From NCBI GenBank assembly GCA_018224455.1, contig JAGTUY010000131.1:1-13502 (forward strand): DNA of 13,502 nucleotides. Direction: 5' to 3'. Positions within the stretch are counted from its first letter, which is position 1; every line of letters starts with the position of its first letter. The DNA is from Desulfosarcina sp. GTDB lineage: Bacteria; Desulfobacterota; Desulfobacteria; Desulfobacterales; Desulfosarcinaceae. The notes under the pieces were generated by a model. It was given only the letters and a program-made list of their open reading frames with translations. It was not told where the DNA came from and ran no database searches. A program made the translations under genes and the position numbers. Shown one piece after another: positions 1 to 7,710 of the stretch.

Positions 1-1653
1 ATGGTCGTGTGATTCAACATATCGACGGAGCTTTTTTTTCGCCCTTTTTGTGTCAAACTCCGGATCGCCTTCTAAGGTCTTCACCAGCCGGTAATAGCTC
101 TCTATCGGCGTATAGCTTGCCAATACATCCAGGATGAATCCCTCCTGGATCGCTTGCTTCATTGTGTAACTATCGAATGGCCGATGGGGAATCTTCCCGT
201 CGACCGGCTCACAGGGAATGCCGAATATTTCGAGCGTCTTGTTCTTGGGCGTAGCTGTAAAAGCGAAATAACTGGCGTTGGCCAGCATCTTTCGCGACTC
301 CATAATCATGTTGATTTTGTCTTCGAAGGTCTCTTCTTCGCTTTCCACCCCTCCTTGCTCCGAGAGGGCCATATGCATCTTGGCCGAGGTTTTACCGCCC
401 TGGCTGGAATGAGCCTCATCGATAATAATGGCAAAAGTCTTGCCGCGATGATCGTCCCCGATTTCATCGAGGATAAACGGGAAGGTCTGCACCGTCGAGA
501 TGATGATCTTCTTACCCGACCGTAAAAATGCGCTGAGTTGCTGGGTTTTGCTGCCAGAACCGCCAGTTACGGCCCCGACCACCGATGATACCTGGGCGAA
601 CTGGCGGATAGTATTGCGAATTTGTTTGTCCAGCAAACGTCGATCGGTAATGACCACGACCGAATCGAATATGGGCTTACCACCATCCTGCAGGCTGATC
701 AGCTGGTGCGCCAGCCAGGCAATCGAATTGCTCTTACCGCTACCCGCAGAATGCTGGATGAGGTACTTTTCACCGACACCCTTGGCTGCCGCATCTTCTA
801 AAAGCCTTCGCACGACATCAAGTTGGTGGTAACGTGGGAAAATCTGCTTGGGCGGCTTTTTTCGGCCGCGCTCATCCTTTTCTTCAACTACTTGGGCATA
901 ATTTTCCAGGATATCCGTTAGACCGGATTTGGTGAGAATCCGCTTCCAGAGATAGTCCGTCTTTATTCCGTTGGAGTTCGGTGGATTGCCTGCACCGTCA
1001 TTAAACCCCTGATTAAAAGGCAGAAACCACGAATCCTTTCCCTTGAGATGGGTGCACATTCGCACCTCGTGGTCATCCACGGCAAAGTGGACCATGCACC
1101 GTCCAAATTTGAAAAGCGGCTCGTTGGGGCTGCGGTCCCGCTTGTACTGTCTGACGGCATCGTCCACGGTCTGTTTGGTCAGGGAGTTTTTCAACTCGAA
1201 AGTCGCCACCGGAAGGCCATTGATGAATATGCAAAGGTCCAACGCCAGTTGACTTTCGTCCAGGCTGTAGCGAAGCTGGCGGGTCACACTGAAGATGTTG
1301 GCGGCATGCAGCTCTGTCGCCTTGGCGTTGCCCGGCGTGGGTGTACCATAGAACAGGTCCAGGCTCAGGGCCTGGTGTTTGACACCCTTGCGCAAAACGT
1401 CGATCACACCGCGCTTGGCGATCTCCGCGTCCAGACGATGGAGAAACTGCGTGCGCTTGGGGCAGTCCTGATCCAGGGCAAGGGCCACCGCCGCTTCGGG
1501 CTGGGTCGATTTCAGGAACGCCGTCAGTCTGGCCAGATCGATCATATGCTCGCGGGTGTAGTCGCTGTTTGCCCCTTGCACATAGCCTGCCTCATTGACG
1601 AGGGATTCGACAATCAGGGTTTCCAGCCCCTTTTCGCTTGTGTCGGTCGGCAT
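1..1653 (-). CDS. hsdR: Type I restriction endonuclease subunit R (HsdR), C-terminus beyond window
   Basis: This is the motor and nuclease subunit of a type I restriction-modification enzyme, which translocates unmodified DNA using ATP and cuts it away from the recognition site. The frame is open from the ATG at 1653 to the window edge (551 codons, no stop), about half of a usual HsdR of roughly 1000 residues. The N-terminal nuclease domain has the PD-(D/E)XK residues D139, E153 and K155 (FELKN at 152-156), with the same D-to-E spacing I recall for EcoR124I. The SF2 motor follows, with Walker A AGSGKS at 303-308, the Walker B box DEAH at 412-415, and motif III FTATPK at 465-470. The start overlaps the stop of the upstream nuclease gene by one base (TGATG), with GGAGG seven bases upstream. 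It is the last visible gene of the operon. Whether the missing C-terminal half is intact cannot be seen. Confidence 0.97.
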   Translation of the reverse strand, partial: MPTDTSEKGLETLIVESLVNEAGYVQGANSDYTREHMIDLARLTAFLKSTQPEAAVALALDQDCPKRTQFLHRLDAEIAKRGVIDVLRKGVKHQALSLDLFYGTPTPGNAKATELHAANIFSVTRQLRYSLDESQLALDLCIFINGLPVATFELKNSLTKQTVDDAVRQYKRDRSPNEPLFKFGRCMVHFAVDDHEVRMCTHLKGKDSWFLPFNQGFNDGAGNPPNSNGIKTDYLWKRILTKSGLTDILENYAQVVEEKDERGRKKPPKQIFPRYHQLDVVRRLLEDAAAKGVGEKYLIQHSAGSGKSNSIAWLAHQLISLQDGGKPIFDSVVVITDRRLLDKQIRNTIRQFAQVSSVVGAVTGGSGSKTQQLSAFLRSGKKIIISTVQTFPFILDEIGDDHRGKTFAIIIDEAHSSQGGKTSAKMHMALSEQGGVESEEETFEDKINMIMESRKMLANASYFAFTATPKNKTLEIFGIPCEPVDGKIPHRPFDSYTMKQAIQEGFILDVLASYTPIESYYRLVKTLEGDPEFDTKRAKKKLRRYVESHDH

Positions 1654-2696
1654 CACAAATCCTCCAGCAAATGAGCGATCTCTTTCGGCGACGGCAGTTG
1701 GCCTTCCAACGATTTCGGCAGCGTTCTTCTAATTTCGTAGGTCGCCACGCCGATGGGCTTTCGGGCGTCGTACAGGGTATACTCCACAACCGTGCGATTC
1801 TTCTCCTTGCAAAGGATGATGCCGATGGAGGGGTTTTCATTCTCCTGGCGGATCTTTTGGTCCAGCGCGGTTAGGTAAAACTGCATCTTTCCCACAAACT
1901 CCGGCCTGAATTTCCCGATTTTCAACTCAATCGCCACCAGACAACGCAACCGCCGGTGAAACAGCAGCAGATCGATAAAGAACTCATCGCCATCGATCTC
2001 CAGCCGGTACTGGCTGCCCATGAAAGCGAACATGCCGCCCATGGCCCGCAGGAAATCTTCAATTTTGGCAATAAGCGCCCGTTCCAGCTCCCGCTCGCTG
2101 TGCGCCTGACCCAGTTCCAGAAAATCGAAGGTGTACTCGTCCTTCACCGCCAGCTTGGCCTGGGCGCGCAGTTCCGGCGTTAGCTCTTGGTCGAAATTGG
2201 TCTGCCCGATCAGGGATTTTTCGTAGCTCTGGTTGTCGATCTGGTGGATGAGCACGTTCTTCGACCAGCCGAACTTGCGGGTCATGCGGATATAAAATTC
2301 CCGCTCCAGGGGGTCTTTACATTTACTCATGATAACAAGGTTATGGGCCCAGGCAATTTCTCCAACCAGTGGTTGGAGTCTTTCGCTGTCGTGGTACTCC
2401 GAATAGAACTGGCGCATATACCAGAGGTTTTGTATTGAAAAACCGCTCACACCGGGAAATTCCTGCCGCAGGTCGTCAGATAACCGCTTTACCACGGATT
2501 TGCCCCAGCCCACGGACTCTTGACGTTCCACGATCATCCGCCCGATGTCCCAGTACAAACCGACCAACTCCCTGTTGACCGCCTTGAGGGCTTCATACTG
2601 GGCGGCGCGGATGCGCGCCTTGATTTCGCTCAGCAGGCGTGGGTAATCCACCGGTTTGCCGGGGCTGTTTTCCCGGGGGGGATCAGTCGGATTCAT
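1653..2696 (-). CDS. DUF1016 / YhcG-family PD-(D/E)XK nuclease
   Basis: This 347-residue protein has the two-part build of the DUF1016 (YhcG-like) family. An N-terminal helical domain (about 20-190, including NRELVGLYWDIGRMI near 41-55) is followed by a C-terminal PD-(D/E)XK nuclease fold. The likely catalytic residues are D242 (FFIDLLLFHRRL), E257 and K259 (AIELKIG), followed by a helix with Q272 (GKMQFYLTALD). Length and motif order fit an intact family member. It is probably a cytoplasmic DNA nuclease, but the family's exact substrate is unsettled; members often accompany restriction genes. I chose the ATG at 2696 because it has GAGGAG seven bases upstream and gives the family N-terminus. 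A longer frame opening at 2810 would only translate hsdS sequence in the wrong frame. It overlaps the end of hsdS by 14 bases and the start of hsdR by one, so it is translationally coupled to both. Confidence 0.93.
   Translation of the reverse strand: MNPTDPPRENSPGKPVDYPRLLSEIKARIRAAQYEALKAVNRELVGLYWDIGRMIVERQESVGWGKSVVKRLSDDLRQEFPGVSGFSIQNLWYMRQFYSEYHDSERLQPLVGEIAWAHNLVIMSKCKDPLEREFYIRMTRKFGWSKNVLIHQIDNQSYEKSLIGQTNFDQELTPELRAQAKLAVKDEYTFDFLELGQAHSERELERALIAKIEDFLRAMGGMFAFMGSQYRLEIDGDEFFIDLLLFHRRLRCLVAIELKIGKFRPEFVGKMQFYLTALDQKIRQENENPSIGIILCKEKNRTVVEYTLYDARKPIGVATYEIRRTLPKSLEGQLPSPKEIAHLLEDL
1661..1665 (-). promoter_or_regulatory. Ribosome binding site of hsdR
   Basis: GGAGG lies seven bases upstream of the hsdR ATG at 1653, within the last codons of the DUF1016 nuclease gene. 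It fixes the hsdR start in a stretch where the true gene runs off the window. Confidence 0.8.
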
Positions 2697-4125
2697 CGAT
2701 GGGCTCCTCATTGTCCAGCATGTCAATAGCGATGCCCTCTTCCAGCGGCTCAAGCGCTTCAGATTCTTCCGGGTCCGTGCTGCCCGGCGGCGGGGCCAGA
2801 TGACGTACATCCACCTTGCCGGTGACCACGTCGGCTATCAGGCGGGTACGGTATTCGCGGACCATGCCTATCTCACTTTCGGCATTCCTAATCGCACGAT
2901 GGATGGGTTCAAGATCTTTTTCAACTTTTTCTACGATGTCAGATTGTACGTCGATTTTCGGTAGCGGTATTTTCCATCTTTTTATATGACCGTGTGCCAG
3001 CTTAACCATTGTCGAGCTTGATCCTCTTGCATCTATCTCGATTTGTCGACGTGCTGTTCTCGAAAGCAGCCACAGCAAAGCAAATCTTGGATGCAACACA
3101 TTTTTCCTTATGCGAAGTCGATAAATGAGATCTGATATGATTGTTCGAGGTCGAGGGGACTTCACTATGCAACAATCGCCTACTAGTGACCTCGTATTTG
3201 AACGTGAGATTAGTAAATCTCCATCTGAAATCTCTAAGTGAGCAGGAACCGATGCCTCACTAGATATCGGTTTGAAAGCGTTAGAGTTAAACATTCCTTT
3301 CCGCATACACGACAGAGTGAGAACTACCCATTGATTTTCTGCTAAATCCCCCTCTGCTGCTACAGGCGACCATCCCTGATCGATGCCATTGAGAAATCTA
3401 CCGAATGAAGCTATTTCACAGTTCTCTGCTATATCACCAAGCCAATCGATACCAGAGGGTTTTAGGGAAGCGTTGGGATCGATACCCCGCGTCACGGCCC
3501 GGTTGATGATGGCCTGCTTCTGCTCATTTAGCACCTTGATCAGCTGTCGTCTGTTAAGGATATAACGGTTAATCTTATTATCCAGTATTCTGACGTATCT
3601 ATATATGCCTTCGACTTCTTCCTCTGAAGGTAACGGTAGTGGTGCTCTCAGAAAGGCATCATCGGTTAGTTGGAGGCGTGACGTCCAAACCCCTTTTGAT
3701 CGAACGCGGAGTTCCCAATTAAATGGGGCGGATCTTACCAGGTAATGAACAAAATCAGCAAAGTTTTCATATCTTGGCTGTAAACGATATACACCATAGG
3801 CAGAACTGATAATCCCATGATGTTTTGAGACACCAAGCCCTTTTTGCCATGCCCACAAGCTATTTATGACTAAGTCATTTGGCCAGCACAATTTGTGGCC
3901 GACATACGACTGAGCCTCGAACATGGTTACATTTGCAGAACTTCTCGGCACAACGCCCCGAGATGATGAAACTGTGAGGCGTTTCTCCTTACCACTCTGC
4001 GACCTGATATCAATAGCACGAAAAAGGTATTTTGCCCTCCTTACTTTCCAGTGTTTCGGAATGAGACCGAGCCATTCTATCCCGCTATCTTTGTATTCAG
4101 GGTAAGCTCGCAATTCGACTGTCAT
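2683..4125 (-). CDS. hsdS: Type I restriction-modification specificity subunit (HsdS)
   Basis: This is the DNA-recognition subunit shared by the methylase and restriction forms of the enzyme. The 480 residues show the classic internal duplication. Target recognition domain 1 (about 1-170) opens with SGIEWLGLIPKHW (14-26). A central conserved helix follows (about 175-216, ending INRAVTRGID). Target recognition domain 2 (about 222-390) opens with the matching SGIDWLGDI (224-232). A C-terminal helix closes the pattern (about 395-440, RLIADVVTGKVDV). This predicts a two-part, split target sequence that I cannot derive. The tail (444-480) is strongly acidic. The ATG overlaps the protease stop by four bases (ATGA), with GGAGGT five bases upstream. 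Both recognition domains are visibly poorer in G+C than the flanking genes, as expected for exchanged recognition domains. Confidence 0.95.
   Translation of the reverse strand: MTVELRAYPEYKDSGIEWLGLIPKHWKVRRAKYLFRAIDIRSQSGKEKRLTVSSSRGVVPRSSANVTMFEAQSYVGHKLCWPNDLVINSLWAWQKGLGVSKHHGIISSAYGVYRLQPRYENFADFVHYLVRSAPFNWELRVRSKGVWTSRLQLTDDAFLRAPLPLPSEEEVEGIYRYVRILDNKINRYILNRRQLIKVLNEQKQAIINRAVTRGIDPNASLKPSGIDWLGDIAENCEIASFGRFLNGIDQGWSPVAAEGDLAENQWVVLTLSCMRKGMFNSNAFKPISSEASVPAHLEISDGDLLISRSNTRSLVGDCCIVKSPRPRTIISDLIYRLRIRKNVLHPRFALLWLLSRTARRQIEIDARGSSSTMVKLAHGHIKRWKIPLPKIDVQSDIVEKVEKDLEPIHRAIRNAESEIGMVREYRTRLIADVVTGKVDVRHLAPPPGSTDPEESEALEPLEEGIAIDMLDNEEPIDESD
2704..2709 (-). promoter_or_regulatory. Ribosome binding site of the DUF1016 nuclease gene, inside hsdS
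   Basis: GAGGAG lies seven bases upstream of the ATG at 2696 and within the codons for the acidic tail of HsdS. It decides the nuclease start over longer in-frame options up to 2810. Confidence 0.8.
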
Positions 4126-6707
4126 ACCCGACCTCCACTTTGCACCGGCACCGGAACGCGAAGCCTGTCTCTGACTTCCTGATAAATCGGGATATCGATA
4201 CCGTCGGCCACTTCCAAGGTGACGGCCAGGCCGTAGCGAATCGGTTCGGGGATATCGCCGGCATCCGCGCGGCAGCTCACTTTGATGGCGATGGTGTCGC
4301 CATCCTGATAATCCACTGCCTTGGCGCCTTCGAGGACTTCATGTTGAACGGTGCCCCGCTGCACCGCCCGGTGATCCGCATCCATCCGGGATGGGGCGAG
4401 GTCGTTTTTGGGGTTGAACCACAGATGGGCAGTGCGGTAGCTATGATGCCTGCTGTTCACCGGCGATATCCAGGCCAGCGTAATCGTCAGCCGCCGCTTT
4501 TCGGTGACCGCCGACAGGCTTGGCGGAAGGGGCAGGAAAAACTCGTGCCCTTCTTCATTGTCGAGTGTGCCGGCACCCAACACCGTGGCGCGCTGATCCG
4601 TACATACCATCACCTTGGCGACATCGGCCGAGCCATAGCCCAATAGCCGCCCGACATAATCTTTGAATGTGCGGCTGTTTTGATCGTTTTTCAGGATCGA
4701 GGTGTAAAGCGCCCCGGCATTCGCCCAATCCGCGCCGTGGACGAGCAGGGTTTTGAGCAGGACCACATCGTACTCCGCAGGCAGATTCGTACCAGGTTGT
4801 GAGCGAAGCTGTTGGATGAGGTCGAAAAGGACGTTGGCCCAACGCGAGGCGAGAGCGGCAGCGTTGCTGGTGCCCCTGGTGTGAATCGTCCGGTCCAATT
4901 CGCCGGCCGGACCCGGTGACGCCACACATTGGCCGGGGGCGCGGTTGAAAAACGTCGTCTGCAAAATGGCGTTGGGATGTGTTGTCCCCAATTTTTCCGA
5001 AAGCAGCTGCCTGCCCCCGGGAAGAAAAATATCGGGCTTGATGGCTCTTTGATAGCCCGGCCCATGCGCACTGGTTGTGCTGGGAAGTCCGTTTTGTGCA
5101 AAAGGATCGATTAGGTGTGGATTCGCGGTTGCAGGCGAGGCATCCGCGTGCGTGGCAGCCAGGGTGATGCTGTTCAGGGCCTCGGCTGGCGCAAGCAGGC
5201 GGCGGTGGCGCGTGTCTGCGGCGATGGCTTCAATCACGCGTCGTTCACGCTCTTCGGCGGCGAGGTTCTGAAAATCCGCTCGGCGCAAGTTCAGTTGGAT
5301 ATCTTGGGTATGATTTCCCGCGCTGACGACAAATAACACGTTATATTTCCAGGCCAACCAATCCAGCAGCCGCGCCCAGGCGCTCATACCGCGGTCGAAG
5401 GGGCGGTAGCGGTCACATACCGATAGATTGATCACCCGTACACTGGGCGCAACGGGTGGCTCGTCACCTTCACTCTCATACAGCCGCCGCACGGCCCGGT
5501 GCACCAAGTCCACCGGCAAGACGTCATCGGGTATGGCCTCAACAAATTGCCCGTCGAAACCGCGACGGGGTTGCATGATGGGCCTGACATACAGCGGTCT
5601 GGTCAACGGCTCGGCGTTCTCGTTCACATCGCCATGGCAGATGAGAGAGGCCATGGCAGTGCCGTGAAGCCGCTCTTTTGCCTGGTATGCGCTTTCGTAG
5701 TCATCGGGATCATCGACAATCAGCCGGCCATCGAGCAGGCGATGTCCTGTCAAAGGCAAGCCGTCGAACATGGCAACGAGGGGCCCTTCTTGTGAAAGCG
5801 CCGTCGGTGCTTCTGATTCAGCAGTACCTGTTTCGGAGAGATAATCTGACACCCTTATGGCGCACTGCCCTACAGGACGAATGTGCATGATGTCTTCACA
5901 CTGCAACAGGCGGAAGGTTCGCAATCTTGCCATTTCGGCAAGAAGTGCGGAGAATTCATCAATGGGAATTTTCCCGAGCACACCATGGTAAGTAATTTGG
6001 GGGATGACGCACTGTTGGACAATCTCCCCGCCAAGTGCATCAACCACATCGGAGAGATACCTTTGTGCTTGTTGCTGGCGGCCGGGACTGTTTCGGAACC
6101 AAAGCTCCGCTTCAAATGGGACGATTTGCTGCCCATGTTCGATCCTGTCCTTCCAGTCCTCTATGATACCCGTGTCGCGAATCCGATCCTCGGCATCCCA
6201 CGGTCGGATCGTGTGCAGATGGGCAAAGGCCTGTTTCAGAGGCGCAAGTCCGCGAGGGAAACTTATGGTGTTGTCCTGCTGCCAATTGGTGAAGAGATTT
6301 TGCAGCTCCTGAAGGGCACGCTGATCCGTCATGATGAGAAATAGCCGGCCTTTCAGTTTTTTTTCCGGGTCTTTGGCGTCTTCAAAGCCGTATTCGGGAT
6401 CGATGTCGTCGACTTCGAATTCTCCCAGCCATTCCAGACCATCGACCTTTTTTACGGCATTGATAAAGTTTTCTATGGACCCGATGGTTTCGATCACCAG
6501 CGCTTGTTCCGGTTGAAGGCCGAAGGAGTTTCCCTGAAGGGCCATACGCTGCCGGTCCATTGCCTGCTGAAGGCGCTGGAATTGGGGTGTCAACCTTCCG
6601 GCTTGGCGTTGTGCCGCCGGCACGCGGACCTTTCCTCCACCGCCACTTCGTTTTGCGCGCTCTGCAAGGGAGGGTTCTGGAAATATTAGCAGCGGATGCT
6701 CAGCCAT
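4122..6707 (-). CDS. ietS: Subtilisin-like (S8) serine protease, IetS-type, partner of the upstream AAA+ ATPase
   Basis: This 861-residue protein carries a complete S8 catalytic triad in the classic order. Asp315 lies in VAMFDG, His348 in HGTAMAS, and Ser614 in RGTSNAA. The oxyanion-hole Asn465 lies in VVSAGNH. About 300 residues precede the protease domain, and roughly 230 residues after it look like a beta-rich C-terminal domain. I see no signal peptide or membrane segment, so it should act in the cytoplasm, unlike most secreted subtilases. Size, architecture and pairing with a small AAA+ ATPase match IetS, the toxin-like protease of the Ti-plasmid ietAS pair, later listed among antiphage modules. 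Its substrate here is unknown. The start overlaps the ATPase stop by one base (TAATG), with GAGGAT eight bases upstream. The S8 call is near certain; the IetS name rests on architecture and context. Confidence 0.9.
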   Translation of the reverse strand: MAEHPLLIFPEPSLAERAKRSGGGGKVRVPAAQRQAGRLTPQFQRLQQAMDRQRMALQGNSFGLQPEQALVIETIGSIENFINAVKKVDGLEWLGEFEVDDIDPEYGFEDAKDPEKKLKGRLFLIMTDQRALQELQNLFTNWQQDNTISFPRGLAPLKQAFAHLHTIRPWDAEDRIRDTGIIEDWKDRIEHGQQIVPFEAELWFRNSPGRQQQAQRYLSDVVDALGGEIVQQCVIPQITYHGVLGKIPIDEFSALLAEMARLRTFRLLQCEDIMHIRPVGQCAIRVSDYLSETGTAESEAPTALSQEGPLVAMFDGLPLTGHRLLDGRLIVDDPDDYESAYQAKERLHGTAMASLICHGDVNENAEPLTRPLYVRPIMQPRRGFDGQFVEAIPDDVLPVDLVHRAVRRLYESEGDEPPVAPSVRVINLSVCDRYRPFDRGMSAWARLLDWLAWKYNVLFVVSAGNHTQDIQLNLRRADFQNLAAEERERRVIEAIAADTRHRRLLAPAEALNSITLAATHADASPATANPHLIDPFAQNGLPSTTSAHGPGYQRAIKPDIFLPGGRQLLSEKLGTTHPNAILQTTFFNRAPGQCVASPGPAGELDRTIHTRGTSNAAALASRWANVLFDLIQQLRSQPGTNLPAEYDVVLLKTLLVHGADWANAGALYTSILKNDQNSRTFKDYVGRLLGYGSADVAKVMVCTDQRATVLGAGTLDNEEGHEFFLPLPPSLSAVTEKRRLTITLAWISPVNSRHHSYRTAHLWFNPKNDLAPSRMDADHRAVQRGTVQHEVLEGAKAVDYQDGDTIAIKVSCRADAGDIPEPIRYGLAVTLEVADGIDIPIYQEVRDRLRVPVPVQSGGRV
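4131..4136 (-). promoter_or_regulatory. Ribosome binding site of hsdS, inside the protease gene
   Basis: GGAGGT, a near-perfect Shine-Dalgarno sequence, lies five bases upstream of the hsdS ATG at 4125, inside the last codons of the protease gene. With the ATGA overlap it supports coupled translation of protease and specificity subunit. Confidence 0.8.
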
Positions 6708-7708
6708 TATAGTTTATCCTCTTGAGAAATATCTGAAGCATTCAACGTGAATCGTTTCTTCCATTGCGCGAGGCAGTTTTCCACTATTTTCACACTATCC
6801 GCATCCGGTTGATTCAGTGCGATTCTGCGCATGACATCCGTACCGAACTCTTCGATCTCGGCAAAGCTTAAGCCCTTCAAGTTTTGGGCCAGGCGTTGGG
6901 GCGAGAGGCCAAAAGATTTTTTTGTACGCCTCTCGAATCGTTTGAACCATTCCGCGATCTGGCCTTGCTTGGGCATCGGCAGCTCCAGACGAAGTTGAAA
7001 GCGTCGCCATACGGCCCGATCGAGCAGTTCGGGATGGTTGCTTGCCGTGACAACCACCACATAGCTTGGCAGCGCATCGATCTGCAACAACAACGAGCTT
7101 ACAACGCGCTTGATTTCTCCAGTCTCGTGAAGATCCCCCCGTTCTTTGCCCACCGCATCGAACTCATCGAAAAACAAAACACATTGCTGCGACCGGGCTT
7201 GTTCGAAAACCTGTGCGATACGTTGCGCCGTCTCTCCAAGGTAGCTGCCGATCACCGCTTCGTAGCGCACAATGAGAAAGGGGGCATTCAATGCGTCGGC
7301 AATCGCTTCGGCCAGAGATGTCTTTCCATTCCCTGGAGGTCCGGCCAATAGCACACGGTGACGCGGCTCCAAATTATACGAACGCAACAAATCGGCACGG
7401 TGCTGCTCCTCAACCAGTTCACGGACGAACTGCCCGGTATCTTCGGAAAGGATCAGATCTTCCACGCGCCGTTTTGGCATCACCTCCGCCACAAGTGGGC
7501 TGGAAAGCGAGCGCATGGGCTGGGGCGTGAGTGCTTTTGGTTGCCCGTTGGTGTCCTGTTGGAGCTGGGCAATGAGTCGGTCCGCCAGAATTTTGTGGTT
7601 CTTGGCCCTCTCGTCTTCGGCCAAGGCCTCCACAGTTTTCTTGAATTGGGCCTTGTCGCCGCGCGCACCCGCTTTCACCAAGTTTAGAATGAGATCCGCT
7701 CGTGCCAT
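6707..7708 (-). CDS. ietA: AAA+ ATPase, IetA-type, partner of the downstream subtilase
   Basis: This is a 333-residue single-domain AAA+ ATPase. Residues 1-80 form a helical N-terminal region. The ATPase core then has Walker A GPPGNGKTS (123-131, Lys129), Walker B VLFFDEFD (177-184), a sensor-1 region VVTASNHPELLD with Asn224, and candidate arginine fingers at Arg235-Arg236. The closing helical lid runs from about 245 to 320. The fold resembles FtsH- or ClpX-like remodelling ATPases, but there is no membrane or protease domain in this chain. The protease is the next gene. In the pTiC58 ietAS pair the ATPase restrains its serine protease, so a regulatory or antitoxin role is likely here, by analogy. 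It lies two bases after the hsdM stop, with AGAGGATAA as its ribosome site. The same nine bases precede the protease start. Confidence 0.88.
   Translation of the reverse strand: MARADLILNLVKAGARGDKAQFKKTVEALAEDERAKNHKILADRLIAQLQQDTNGQPKALTPQPMRSLSSPLVAEVMPKRRVEDLILSEDTGQFVRELVEEQHRADLLRSYNLEPRHRVLLAGPPGNGKTSLAEAIADALNAPFLIVRYEAVIGSYLGETAQRIAQVFEQARSQQCVLFFDEFDAVGKERGDLHETGEIKRVVSSLLLQIDALPSYVVVVTASNHPELLDRAVWRRFQLRLELPMPKQGQIAEWFKRFERRTKKSFGLSPQRLAQNLKGLSFAEIEEFGTDVMRRIALNQPDADSVKIVENCLAQWKKRFTLNASDISQEDKL
6716..6721 (-). promoter_or_regulatory. Ribosome binding site of the subtilase gene
   Basis: GAGGAT lies eight bases upstream of the protease ATG at 6707, inside the end of the ATPase gene. 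It is part of AGAGGATAA, the same nine bases found before the ATPase start. Confidence 0.65.
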
Positions 7709-7710
7709 AA

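Noticed and set aside
1048..1674. 208-codon open frame on the plus strand
   Set aside because: It is antisense to the N-terminal nuclease domain of HsdR, whose catalytic residues are intact; no family resemblance was seen.
2697..2810. Longer N-terminus for the DUF1016 nuclease starting at 2810
   Set aside because: The additional 38 residues are hsdS codons read out of frame, very basic and without family similarity; GAGGAG seven bases before the ATG at 2696 marks a better start.
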